Translations under genes and position numbers: made by a program
Notes under the pieces: generated by a model
Seen by the model: only the letters and a program-made list of their open reading frames with translations
What the model was told of the DNA's origin: nothing
Databases searched by the model: none
From: Hippopus hippopus
Taxonomy: Eukaryota > Mollusca > Bivalvia > Cardiida > Cardiidae
Reading direction: 5' to 3'
Assembly: GCA_946811185.2 (NCBI GenBank)
Contig: OX328101.1
Location: 17,654,122-17,718,121, forward strand
Length of the DNA stretch: 64,000 nt
Part shown: piece after piece, positions 1 through 10,016 of the stretch
Position numbering within the stretch: the first letter of the stretch is position 1
How the letters are laid out: each line of letters opens with the position of its first letter

Positions 1-377
1 TATAAAAAACAAATTTCATATTTTTAGTTACATTGAATTTGTCGTCTGCAAATGCTTTCAATTTAGATGAGGCCAAAATTTTGTCATATGGTGAAGAGTT
101 AAACAGAAAAAAAAAACAGTACTTGGGACAAAGCTTTTTGCTGTAAGGATTGTCTTTTTACGAAATAACCGAGAGTTTTAACGACTCTAGGAAGGAGGCT
201 TTTGAAAACATGGTGGGAAACGGAGAAAATGTAGGTAACCAGCATTTTCTCCTTTTCCTATCATGTTTTCTACCCCTTCCTGGAAAATATCTTCATTTTG
301 AATCATATTTTATCAGTTTTCTGCAGTTGTTTTCAATTTGGACAAGTCCAGAATTTTGTTGTTTGGTAAAGATACAT
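1..377. mobile_element. Two partial M1 hairpin MITE copies
   Basis: The window opens inside the right part of an M1 copy ending GGTGAAGAGTTAA at 102. A second, reverse-oriented, degraded copy spans about 150-377. It keeps the palindrome arms around GTAGGTAACCAGC and a right end GTTTGGTAAAGA, but has lost the final TTAA. Confidence 0.75.
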
Positions 378-709
378 ACCTAACTGCCTGTTTTAAAATG
401 GCTGAATGAAGTAAATGCTCTAATCTGAAAAAAATAACTTATTGAAAGTACATTATAAAAGGACAGATAAGCTTGATGTTTTTGCCGACATAATGATACA
501 TGACAAAATAAGAAGCATATAACTATAACAGTCTTCTAATTAGAATCTTTGATTCAAAATTGAAAGCTTTGCCCATCTAGGAAATTTTGTTTCATCCAAT
601 GAAAAGTCTAGTTTGAACAATGCATAAGAAAAATGATGACAGAGTACAGTAATTGTACCCTGATTTGTTGTCTCAAAGACTTCTCAATATTTATTCTCTT
701 GAATGATCC

Positions 710-933
710 TATTCCAAACAATCGGGTATTTTGAATGACCCTGAAGAAGAAAACTTCAGAAAACATTGTAGGGAAAAGGAGAAAATGCTGGTTACCAGCA
801 TTTTCTCCTTTTCCCACAATGTTTTTAATCCTTTTGAAAAAAATACCAATACATGGCTCATAATCAGTTTGTCATCTACAAATGCTTCTGAATTGGACAA
901 GACTAAAAAAATTAATATCTGGTAAAGAGTTAA
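710..933 (-). mobile_element. M1 hairpin MITE copy
   Basis: Near full-length copy with a degraded left terminus, an intact palindrome around GCTGGTTACCAGC, and a right end GGTAAAGAGTTAA. Three short overlapping frames here are only shadows of the repeat. Confidence 0.85.
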
Positions 934-1193
934 CATTATTGTTACCAGTCTTGCAGACAACTTTTTTTCTCTGTTTTGCAATAAATCACTTTTCAAAAAT
1001 TGTGCCCCAAAATGAAACTGCTTCTAGAGAAGAAAACCTTTGCATTTGCTGCAACTTTTTCATGTGTGGTAATGCATTACATTTCAATAGAAGGAAATAC
1101 AAAAATCTGTCAAATTTATGGATGTTTTTGATATAAAGTTGTGACCACCTTTTCAGGTCTGAAGTAATAGTTTTCATGGTAAAAGATTATGTA

Positions 1194-1422
1194 TTAACTC
1201 TTTACCAAACAACAAAATTATAGACTGGTCCAAATTGAACGCATTTGCAGATGACAAAATAAATGTGACTGAAAAATTGAAATTTGGTTTGGGAAGGGTG
1301 GAAAACATTGTGGGAAAAGGAGAAAATGCTGGTTACCAGCATTTTCTCCTTTTCCCACAATGTTTTCAAAAGGCTTCTTTCTCAGAGTTGTTAAAAGTCG
1401 GGATTGTGTGGTAAAGAGTTAA
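1194..1422 (+). mobile_element. M1 hairpin MITE, full-length reference copy
   Basis: Complete copy, used here as the reference. TTAACTCTTTACC at the left end is matched by GGTAAAGAGTTAA at the right end. The left arm carries GACTGGTCCAAATTGAA and GCATTTGCAGATGAC. The centre (about 1302-1368) is a 67-nt palindrome with 33-nt arms around a single unpaired T in GCTGGTTACCAGC. The right arm has GGGATTGTGTGGTAAAG. There is no coding capacity. TTAA at both ends suggests mobilisation by a piggyBac-type transposase, which is inference. Confidence 0.93.
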
Positions 1423-1437
1423 AGAGCCATGGTCTTG

Positions 1438-1545
1438 ACTCTTTACCAAATAAACAAATTTTAGACTCGTCTTAATTGAAAGCATCTGCAGATGACAAAT
1501 GTGACCTAGAAGCCACAATTCCTCTTTGGAAGGGTAGGAACTTGT
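1438..1545 (+). mobile_element. Truncated M1 copy next to gene 1 exon a
   Basis: The left part of an M1 copy (CTCTTTACCAAATAAAC, then CATCTGCAGATGACAAA) breaks off about 120 bp before exon a. The palindrome and right end are missing. Confidence 0.7.
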
Positions 1546-1668
1546 TTTGTTTGTTGCTATTGGTGGCTGCTTTACATGAAATGGTAGGAAAGACCTGGAT
1601 GTCCTATTTCTTTACTATAATGCAGACTGTCTGCAAAGCACCAGAACGTATTTCCTCTTCGATTTCAG

Positions 1669-1972
1669 GATTACCTGACAGTTACCCTATAAACGCCATC
1701 AAGTCATCATACATTCCTGTCATCGAATCTATCTGTCGATCAGCCCTGTTTGGGAGTCAACAGTTTCGTCGCATTCTACAAATGAAACACAGCAATCACA
1801 CAGACATTCACCTGGTACGCAAACGTCATTCAGAGGGATCTCTGTCCATCGCTAGTGCTCTTAGTGGAAGTGCTCTTTTTCGACCCCGTCTCTCGGAGCC
1901 CAGACTGCCAGTGTACATGATTAACTCAGAGGATGATGCTTTAAGATGTAACTCGGCTAGTCCCATTTTACG
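1669..1972 (+). CDS. Unidentified gene 1, internal exon a
   Basis: This is the first recognisable exon of an unidentified gene. It follows a pyrimidine-rich acceptor (gatttcag) and ends at donor cg|gtcagt. The reading frame is open throughout, and base and codon use is much less AT-biased than in the flanking DNA. The predicted segment includes SALFGSQQFRRILQMKHSNH, a basic stretch LVRKRHSEG and a Ser-rich run, and ends SASPILR. Two bases (CG) are left over and complete an Arg codon with the first base of the next exon. A truncated M1 transposon copy lies just upstream, so the open frame extends into it, but that extension is repeat sequence. I do not recognise the protein. Upstream exons, including the start codon, are outside the window or were not found. 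Confidence 0.72.
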
Positions 1973-2220
1973 GTCAGTTTGAATCTTTATCCCATTTCTG
2001 TTAGGGCTAGGGATAAGGAGAAAATGCTGGAAAGCAACATTTTCTATTTTGTTGATGCACTCTTGGGCAAGACTCCTAGCCTAGTACTGGTGAAACCCAG
2101 GACAGACATTGGTATGTGAGCTGTCACCGTGATGACTGAAATAACATTGAAAGCTGTGTAAAACATGCAAAAGCATTCTCCAACAATGCTTTTTAGGCTA
2201 GCAATTGTAAGATAACCAGT

Positions 2221-3006
2221 GACTGGGAAAGGCTTGCGCCATGCGCCATAGTCACATTAAAATCGAAAAAGTTACATTGGTTTTTGCCGCCCAGTGCGCC
2301 CTTGTCCTTTTTAGTTTCCAACTCCGGTAGAGTACGAAACTAAGTGGGACAAATCTGCTTTGATCAGCGTCGAGGAAGATGCTCTTAAAAATTAGTAGCG
2401 GTAAGTGTGTGTGACGTCATCATGTCAATGAAGCAAACGCTTATTAAATATTAAGCTTTTTTGTTGTTGTAAATTCATCTGTTGAAACAGGTGTTAGGCT
2501 TTAGTTTTGCCGTAAAATTGAATTTCAATCATCGCTAAAACAGTAAAAGATGCCACCGAAAAAGAAATTCAAAATGCCTGAAGGTCAGGGCTCCATCAGT
2601 ATTTTTTTTTCCCAAAAAAATAGTTTCTGAGTAATCTCATACGGATCATCCTGTTGCGCATCAGAGCAACCCTTAGATCATGTCTTCGTCCGAGGCTACC
2701 CAAAGCATGTCTGCTGACATGCAGCAAACATCCTCCGTTGCTGAACAAGTCATTTGACCACAAAAATAGTTAAGTAGCCTTCTCAATCAGCATGATATGC
2801 ACTGTATGAAAGCTTTTAAGCTGGAAACCAAGCATAGGCATTACCCTACAAGAGCGGTTAACACTGTATTTTGGATGGTACCGTTTTATACAGATAAAGC
2901 AATTAAGATTTTGGTGTTCTTTTGAAATTGTCACGTTGGTTTTCAAAATGTCACATTGATTTTCTTTGAGGAAGGGCCATTGTCCCATTGAAAAAAATTC
3001 TTTCCC
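2221..3006 (+). mobile_element. Possible hAT-like transposon remnant
   Basis: This stretch is flanked by near-identical 18-bp direct repeats, AATTGTAAGATAACCAGT at 2203-2220 and one mismatch at 3007-3024. Its ends show short inverted similarity (CTGGGAAAGG and CTTTCCC). Inside, from 2550, a short frame reads MPPKKKFKMPEGQGSISIFF before a stop, which resembles the basic N-terminus and SISSFF-like start of some hAT-related transposases. A further frame, MSSSEATQSMSADMQQ, starts near 2681. No zinc finger or catalytic region remains. An 18-bp duplication is not typical for hAT, so the class is uncertain. Confidence 0.4.
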
Positions 3007-3024
3007 AATTGTAAGATAACTAGT

Positions 3025-3939
3025 CTATTGCTATCCAGAGTGACTCAGATTCAAATGTAAACAAAAAGCCCCCACAGTTGCCAAGTACTGCCCAAAGAAG
3101 ATATTTCTTTCTGTAAAAAATTGTAATTCTATTAAGTATAACAATGTTAACATAAAATACAAAATCTCTACCATTCCAATTTGAACAATGTCTTTTTACA
3201 AAGTCATAGACTAAACAAACATCATTGATATGGTATGAGATGTTTGGTTATATGTAAGTCCATGTAACTCAGGCTCATAGCAACCATTTTCATCCCCGTG
3301 TTTTTTGTGGGTGTTGTAGGTCTGGCCGATCTAGCTAGAAGCTTAACCAACCGATAAGGAAGTGAGAAAGCATGGAGACAATAAACTCTAGAAAACATTC
3401 AAATGCCAAATCATCAAATTGATATGTTCTATATTTTCTATTTCAATAAGGATCAACAAACAAATTTTCAGTAGTATTACTTGTTGTGACAACTGAATGG
3501 CAATGCATTATGGATAAATGCACAAGATGAACTGTATTGTACTAGACTGTACTTAATTACCAGATTTGATCAGGTCAAACTAGACTTGATAACCAAACTG
3601 GATTGGACTAGAGCAGACTTATTAAACAGACTTGACCATTTTTCTTCAATCTTGTTCCTAACCAATAGCATAGGGCTACCAAATTTGGCATGTAGAACAT
3701 GAGGTAAATATGACACTACTTTATACACTAATCAAGGGAAATAACTCCGGTTATAACAGATAAATAGTTTGTAACCATTTACCTCCCTTGATTATCATAC
3801 TCCACTATTACATGATTGATGTATTCAAACTTTTTTTGGATAGAAAATGCAAAAGACATAATTTATGCAGATGGCAATGACTGAATGTCTGTTACTGATA
3901 TAGAGCCAACATTTTCATGTATGTGAACATTTATTGCAG
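3025..3939 (+). other. Intron sequence, mostly unique
   Basis: No gene or intact transposon is visible. The segment at about 3660-3695 (agggctaccaaatttggcat) matches the unit of the 165-bp tandem repeat at 17775-18835 and is probably an old fragment of that element. Confidence 0.45.
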
Positions 3940-4092
3940 TGGAAACAGCTGGCCTGATTCTGGTTCCCCTCACATACAGTTGCCCCAGACAAGTAAATCC
4001 TTGGACAGAGGTGACAATCATACAGATACAGGCTACCAGATGTATGGAAAAACCGAAAGTAACATTACAAATAGATATAGTCCTGCTTACAG
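3940..4092 (+). CDS. Unidentified gene 1, exon b
   Basis: Exon bounded by acceptor ttattgcag and donor acag|gtaggg. Entering with one base to complete the split Arg codon, it reads 50 codons without a stop, starting GNSWPDSGSPHIQLPQTSKS and ending YSPAY, and leaves two bases (AG). The peptide is polar, rich in Ser, Thr, Asn and Gly, and looks like disordered linker. The entry phase matches the exit phase of exon a and the exit phase matches exon c. That agreement is the main support for this exon, since no known domain is visible. The + strand frame that starts one base before the acceptor is a shadow. Confidence 0.68.
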
Positions 4093-4189
4093 GTAGGGGC
4101 ATTTTCATACAAAGGCTCATCACAGGGTCAGTACTTTACTGAAGTTGAGTCATCACTTTACCCCACAAACTGTAGTTTTATTGATCCCA

Positions 4190-4515
4190 ACAATGATGGC
4201 TTTTGAAAACAACATGAGAATAGAAGACAAAGTTGGAATCCAACATTTTCTTCTTTGCTCACAGTGCTTTCTACCCTATCAAAGGCAGATTTCACTTTTG
4301 CAGTTACATTTATTTTTACGACCCTGAGATAGAAGTCTTTTGAAAACATTGTGGGAAAAGGAGAAAATGCTGGTAACCAGCATTTTCTCCTTTTCCCACA
4401 ATGTTTTCTACCCTGCTGGAAGCAAATTTCAATTTCTGAGTTACGTTTATTTTGTCGTCTACAAATGCTTTCAATTTGGACAGGTCTAAAATTGTGACGT
4501 CTGGTAAAGAGTTAA
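4190..4515 (-). mobile_element. Two joined M1 copies, the second full at its right end
   Basis: A degraded copy (4190-4314) runs directly into a better one (4315-4515) that has the palindrome with GCTGGTAACCAGC and right end GGTAAAGAGTTAA. The left terminus of the second copy is missing at the join. Confidence 0.82.
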
Positions 4516-4579
4516 TAATGTGCTACTGACTCTATATTATAATTCCTTCAGAAAGTGAGAAATTTCGAAACCGAGACTT

Positions 4580-4775
4580 TAATCCTTTACTACACAATCT
4601 TGAGTTTTAACGACCCTGAAGAAGAAGGCTTTCGAAAACATTGAGGAAAAGGAGAAAATGCTGGTTACCAGCATTTTCTCCTTTTCCCATAAATGTTTTC
4701 AAAAGCCTTTGTTTTTCCTCTTCAAGGATGTTAAAACATGGGATTTTTTGGCAAAAGGTTTTAAAAAAAATTCTA
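4580..4775. mobile_element. M1 copy with two like ends
   Basis: This copy carries the same terminal half on both sides of the palindrome: left ACACAATCTTGAGTTTTAAC and right TTAAAACATGGGATTTTTTG are inverted versions of one another. An ordinary copy has one end of each kind. Confidence 0.65.
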
Positions 4776-4818
4776 GGGAGGTAATAAATAAAGATTTACA
4801 AAATATTACGTCTTTCAG

Positions 4819-4928
4819 TGATACGGGGCAGAATGGTCAAGGTCATTTTGAACGAGGTGGAGATCATAGATTGTCCTCTCGAGATTATCCATACAGAGAG
4901 GAAACGAAATCATCGGACACTGGTACAG
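4819..4928 (+). CDS. Unidentified gene 1, exon c
   Basis: Exon bounded by acceptor tctttcag and donor acag|gtaaat. With the AG left by exon b it first gives a Ser codon, then DTGQNGQGHFERGGDHRLSS and RDYPYREETKSSDTGT, with one base (G) left over. The peptide is charged, Gly-rich and probably disordered. It sits shortly after a rearranged M1 copy (4580-4775); an open frame running from that repeat into the exon is not a real fusion. Its exit phase fits exon d at 5853. Confidence 0.68.
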
Positions 4929-5668
4929 GTAAATCAGTGCCAATGGTGCTAAAATGGTTAACAGTACTTCAGTCATATTATCGCCACATCTTTATGTCTG
5001 GAGTTCACCAATACTAGTTTTGGGCTCTGTAGTGCCTTGATAAAGGACACTCCAGTGTTGAAAACACTAGATTTAGGAGACAATATATTGCATTTTATTG
5101 TATATCTAGTAGTAAGATACCATGATTTATTGGTTACATAAACGTTGTTACTGCTACAGTTAATATCTGCACTGGAATGTATCTATAAAACCTATTACCT
5201 CTCCCCAGTGTACAGAGCAAAAAAATTTGATTATGACAGAATGGTAAATTAGAATTGTGAGCAAAGATTGTGACAAAAGCAGAAAGTAGTTTTACTGAAA
5301 TATGCCTCCAGTTAGTTTCAGCAGATCAACATTTCACTAACTGTAAAAATTTGAACCGTGGTGTATTGAGAAAAATTACTCACACAAAATATGCCTGCCT
5401 TACCTGACAGAAAAAAAAAACAGAGACATGTATTCTTCAGTGGCAGAGAGCAGAGGGTTTTCATATTTCCAGTCTTCTTTCCATTTCCCAATACATTTCA
5501 TAATAATTATAAGAAAACATTGGATGAATGAGGCTGATGATTAAAAAAAAAGTATTCGACTGATAGTGCATGGTATTGGAAATCTTTTACTTGAAGGGAG
5601 TGTGATGTGGTAACAAAAACTCAGCCTTTGAACTTTTTTTTTTTTCATTTCGTCCAGCTCGTCTAAAG

Positions 5669-5698
5669 ATTTACTGGATCTCATGGTAGAATGGTCTG
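5669..5698 (+). CDS. Possible optional 30-nt exon of gene 1
   Basis: A weak candidate. After a T-rich tract, the second of two nearby AGs (5668) would start a 30-nt exon reading DLLDLMVEWS and ending at an atypical donor tctg|gtgcca. It fits the phases of exons c and d. Against it, bases from about 5684 onward align with a repeat family also seen at 34957, 42185, 46437 and 57256, the better acceptor at 5657 gives a frame with a stop, and the gene reads correctly without this exon. If real, it would be partly transposon-derived. Confidence 0.15.
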
Positions 5699-5822
5699 GT
5701 GCCATGCAGAAAATTTATGAATAGCAAAGAGTTGCAGCCCAGTTCAGGCAGTGCGTACTGCGCAGGCTGACATGGGTCAATACTTTTTGCAGATGCATTA
5801 AGCCCTCTTTCCACGGAGCATA
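5684..5822 (-). mobile_element. MITE family D fragment
   Basis: Fragment of a family also at 34957, 42185, 46437 and 57256. It is recognised by CAGGCTGACATGGGTCAA and GCAGATGCATTAAGCCC. The element lies in the gene 1 intron between exons c and d. Confidence 0.6.
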
Positions 5823-5852
5823 GCTCAATTATCTGTTTGTTGTTGTCCACAG

Positions 5853-5969
5853 CCAACATTCTACATGCCAAAGAGAAGTGTTTAGACATTGTTCACAGTT
5901 TGGAGGTCAGGGATATTAAATCTTTCATCAACTGGATGAAAACTTTTGAAGTCAAACATGGTCCAAGAG
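5853..5969 (+). CDS. Unidentified gene 1, exon d
   Basis: Exon bounded by acceptor gttgtccacag and donor agag|gtaagg, both close to consensus. Its first two bases complete an Ala codon from exon c. It encodes NILHAKEKCLDIVHSLEVRD and IKSFINWMKTFEVKHGPR, the only segment of the gene that looks like an ordered, probably helical, domain (alternating hydrophobic positions with paired Lys/Glu). One base is left over and forms a Gly codon with the last exon. I cannot assign the domain. This segment is the best query for identifying the gene. Confidence 0.72.
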
Positions 5970-6046
5970 GTAAGGGAGAAGTAAGGATGTCTTGTCATGA
6001 ATGAAATCATTTGTGTTGCCCTGGAAAGGAGCAGCATTGATTAATT

Positions 6047-7082
6047 TCTTTACTAAACAATAAAACTTTTGACATGCCCAAGTACAATCTTTAGCAGAGG
6101 AAAAATAAAATGTGGCTCAAATGATGGATATTGTCTTATAAAGGGTAGAGAACATTACAGGAAAGGGAGAAATGCAGATTAACATGCATTTTCTGTTTCC
6201 CTCAATGATTTCACAAGCCTTCTTGCCAAAAGTCATTAGAACTTGGTTAACTCTTTGCTTCCTTAAGCCTCTTTTTACATATTCAAGCAGACAAATTGTG
6301 AAAACATTGTTGCAAGAGGAAAAATTGTCAGCTGTAAAAGAATTTTTTTTTCCCACAATACTTTCGGATGCAAGAGTATTGTAATGGAACCAAAGTTCAG
6401 GCTGATGCTGTATATTTTACAATAAGGTTTTCAAAGTGGTTTGTTGCAAAATTGAGTCAAAGGGTAATGCTTTGAAGTTCATGTCTTTGCCAAACAGTAA
6501 CGAGTTTTGACGACCCAGTTGAAGAAGACCACTGAAAAAATTGTGGGAAAAGTAAAAAATGCTGGTAACCAGCACATTCTCCATTTCATACAATGTCCTC
6601 AAGCCTTTGTAAGAGAAATGCTATAACTTCAGCCATGTTTAAATTGTCGTCTGCAAATGTTTCCAGTTTAAACAAGCCTAAAATTTTGTCATTTGGTAAA
6701 GAACTAAATATGAATGTTTGGTTGGAGGTGATAGAAAGTAAAATATGGGCAGGGTGGTATTACCAAACTAAGAATGACGTAGCTGTTGTTATGGCAATAT
6801 ATTTAAGTCTTTAGCAATTTATTTTGGTGTAATAAACACAGCATTGTCAAGTAAGTTAATTCTTTACCACAGGACCAAAATATTTTAGACTTGTCTTAAA
6901 CCAATGCAACTGCAGACAACATTAAATGTGGCTCAAATGGTAAGATTTGCTTTTGAAAATGGAAAAAAACATTATGGGAAAAGGAGAAAATGCTGGTTAC
7001 CAGCATTTTCTCCTTTTCTCACAATGTTTTCATTAGGCCTCTTTTTTAGGGTCATGAAATGTCAGGATTCTGTGGTGAAGGA
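6047..7082. mobile_element. Three degraded M1 copies
   Basis: Copies at about 6047-6250 (+, worn palindrome), 6484-6707 (-, centre GCTGGTAACCAGC) and 6857-7082 (+, centre GCTGGTTACCAGC). Each retains internal blocks such as GTCGTCTGCAAATG or ATTTTAGACTTGTC, but the terminal TTAA motifs are mutated. The gaps between them show nothing recognisable. Confidence 0.75.
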
Positions 7083-7208
7083 TGAAAGTTAGTCCTTCAG
7101 CATGAATTTTGGACATGAAATCTCATTTGTTAACCCCCATCATGTAACATGACCGACTTTACAGAACATGGTTTCATTATAAACCCTTTACATCAAATAC
7201 CATTCACC

Positions 7209-7423
7209 TGGCCAGGTAGCTCAGTGGTTGGCGTTATCTGACTGGCGAACTGATGGTTGTGGGTGCGATACACGATGGAGGCAATCTTTCTCTTTGGCGA
7301 TTTTTTGCCTCTCCCCTCTGATGCATGTGAGAAATGCAGTCAGTGTCAGTACTGGTGTGAGAAAGCCAGAAAACACATGCCTAGGTGCACTGACCGCCAT
7401 CATATAACCAAAGCTGTTTATAT
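7209..7423 (+). mobile_element. tRNA-headed SINE, type II, 3'-truncated
   Basis: It begins with a tRNA-like head (A box GGTAGCTCAGTGGTTGG, B box-like GGGTGCGATAC). A body follows that is shared with 48755-49018, including CTCTGATGCATGTGAGAAA and TACTGGTGTGAGAAAG. The 3' tail is missing. It is not a functional tRNA gene: the head runs straight into SINE body. Confidence 0.72.
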
Positions 7424-7800
7424 GTGGATCAGGTTGTCTGCCTGGCTGTCCGTAAACACAGTTTTGTTCTCTTTTCCCCCTGGAGTGTTCAACCAATTTT
7501 GCTGAAATTTTACTAGAAACCATTCTACTATGGGAACTTGTGCACGTGCAATTTTTCTTATTTCCATCAGTGAAATCTGTAGACCAATTAATGGGACTGT
7601 ATGTAAGCAAAATCAATGTGGCCTACAGTATACAAAATACCATCAAATTCATCTATTTTTACCAACAGAGGCACATTTCATTGCAATGCAGTGTCTAATA
7701 AAGATATTCAGGTTTTTATTTCTAATTTGTCATTCTCTTATGGGTTAGTTTATGTTTTTTGTTTTTGTCATATGCACTGTATCTGAACTAATAAATTCGT

Positions 7801-7960
7801 AATATTATGTTGTAGTAAATTTCCTGGTGTTTGTACTTAATTTGAGCAGCGTGAGAAAATTTGATATCATGCGAGACCGAAGGTCAAGGGGGATGTCAAA
7901 ATTTTCTTACGCAGTGAGAAGTAAATACTAGCACCAGGAAAGTTACTACAACATAATATT
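7801..7960. mobile_element. Fold-back MITE beside the mariner
   Basis: A 160-bp element whose two ends are long imperfect inverted repeats: AATATTATGTTGTAGTAA on the left and TTACTACAACATAATATT on the right, followed inward by CCTGGTG / CACCAGG and TGAGAAAATTT / AAATTTTCTTACG-type pairing. It has no coding capacity. It ends 14 bp before the mariner remnant. Confidence 0.72.
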
Positions 7961-7974
7961 CCTTTTATTATATA

Positions 7975-9302
7975 CGTGGGGTGATCAGAAAGATCGCGGA
8001 CCACCTCGTTATTTTGAAAACTACTACACTTAGGATTACACCAATTTGCATAGATGAGCATTAATTATCTGGTAACTGACTCACGCTTTCAAATGTTGTC
8101 ATATTAAAGTAGGTAAAGTATGACGTCATTTTAATGACGTCATATACTGCATTAGTGGTCCAAAATATCGGACGACGTTTTATTTGAGCCGAGAGTAATC
8201 ATAAAGTTTTGCGTCAAACTCGGAAAGTATTTATCGGAAATCAAAACCGATTTAGAAACAGTTTAAGGGGACTCTGCACTCAAGGAATCTGATATTCGTA
8301 CATGGATCGGACCGGTTTAGACAAGGGTGCGATACTGTTAAAGATGACCCTAAATCTGGCCGTCCATCAACATCAGTCACAGACAAAATCATAACGGATG
8401 TAGAGCAGCATGTAAAACAAGATCGCCGAGATGGTGTCAGGAAAATAGCTGACACATTTGACATTTCATATATAAGTACTTTGGAGATTTTGACTGAGAG
8501 TCTTGGAATGTCGCGTGTTTGCACAATGTGGGTACCTCGGCAACTGACGCCCGAGAAAATGGGGGTTAGGGTCGAAATCTGTTAAGAAATTTCAGAACGC
8601 ATTAGGGTAGAGGGGTCAAACTTTACTGATCGTATTGTAACATGCGATGAAACAGAGGTACACTTTACCGACACTGAATCTAAACGACAAAGCAGCGTAT
8701 TGAAACATCCAACATCCTCTTCCGCTAGTAAAGCCAACCTTTCTAAGTCACTTGGTAAAGTTATCTACATCAAGTATTTCTGTTCTCCTGTTTTTCTTCT
8801 AAATCATGTTGTATCTTTACATACTACAGTCAATTCTGAGTTTTATGCCCACATTATTCAAATAAATTTCACGAACACCATACGAAAAACACAGCCAAAA
8901 GTCCTGCGGAGTGACGTCAGTTTACACCAAGATAACGCCCTAGTTCACAAAGCCACACTTGTACTGGAAACTTTGCAAAAACTAAACAAAGAAACACTTG
9001 CCAACGCTCCTTATAATTTAGTCCTGACTCCATGTGACCTCTGACTAGTTCCTGTTTTGAAAGATTTTCTATGTGGCATACACTACGAGAGCAGAGAGGA
9101 GCTAACCCTCGCTACGACCGGGTCCTTCATAGTAACGTCACGTGACGCGCTCCCACACGTGCTTCGCGCGTTGAAATCAAGAATGAATACATGCATAGAA
9201 CTCAAAGGAGGTTACTTTCAAAAATAGTGAACACTCCAAGTTGTTTTTTATAACAATATTCAGATACTGGCACTGGTCCACGTTCTTTCTGATCACCCCT
9301 CG
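7975..9302 (+). mobile_element. Mariner-type transposon, decayed
   Basis: A complete but dead mariner-family element of 1328 bp. The terminal inverted repeats are about 28 bp with three differences (CGTGGGGTGATCAGAAAGA left; the complement of TCTTTCTGATCACCCCTCG right), flanked by the TA duplication expected of Tc1/mariner (7973-7974 and 9303-9304). The internal transposase pseudogene is annotated separately. Confidence 0.88.
8200..9228 (+). pseudogene. Mariner transposase pseudogene
   Basis: Frames broken by stops and shifts keep the mariner transposase order. An N-terminal segment is followed by KDDPKSGRPSTSVTDK and a helix-turn-helix with RRDGVRKIADTFDIS, then SLGMSRVCTMWVPRQLTPEK. The catalytic domain follows: TCDET with the first Asp (about 8640), HQDNALVHKA with the second (about 8930), and NLVLTPCDL (about 9020), where SPDLAPCD is expected, so the third acidic residue is lost or shifted. 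The C-terminus is readable as GIHYESREEL. Several in-frame stops make it non-functional. Confidence 0.85.
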
Positions 9303-10016
9303 TACCTACAACTTTCAATGACAACATTTTGCAATTAATGACATTTTATTCGAAAATGTCAAACAAAATAAGACAATTGATAGTGTGGATGGTAGTAAAT
9401 CTGTTTTTATGACTGGGGGATTAATACTACAGTGTGACATTTTGACCAATCAAATCACAAATCAATGCATGCTTAGTCTGTGCACGAGATACATCATCGT
9501 ACCATATTTGGGACTGAATTTCACAGTGTGTAGATACAGATTTTTTTTCTGTCTTGTGTCAGTTCATCCGATTGCAACACATGTATAAGAGCCGGAAAAT
9601 TTACTGGTATATAATAAATATTAATATCCAGCTGTCTGATGAAACTTGTTCATTTTCTTACCAAATATGCAGAAGAGTACTCAAAGAGAGATAACTCTAT
9701 CAGACTGGCAGTAATGAGTATTTGTTTTATTACTGGATGACTATTTCAAGAGTCATGTCCCTGTGAATAGTTTTCCTTGTCCAGTGATTTGATAATTGGG
9801 ACTGTGTTTGTCAGCCTACAACAGTTCTAGTTAATGTTGATTAACAACTATGTTTTATAAGGATATTTATAAAGTCATAATATGATTCAAATGGTAATCA
9901 GCTACACTCAGGTATGGATATTGTGTTACCTTTATAAATAATAGTTATACCCAAGGCATATTTGAAAGTGTATCAATTATTATGAAACACCCTGTACCTT
10001 TGTTATGATTTTATAG

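Noticed and set aside
1476..1668. Upstream extension of the open frame into gene 1 exon a
   Set aside because: The first part is M1 transposon sequence and a good splice acceptor sits at 1667-1668, so the extension is intronic.
4658..4818. Frame running from an M1 copy into gene 1 exon c
   Set aside because: The upstream part is the M1 palindrome, and the acceptor before 4819 matches the phase of exon b.
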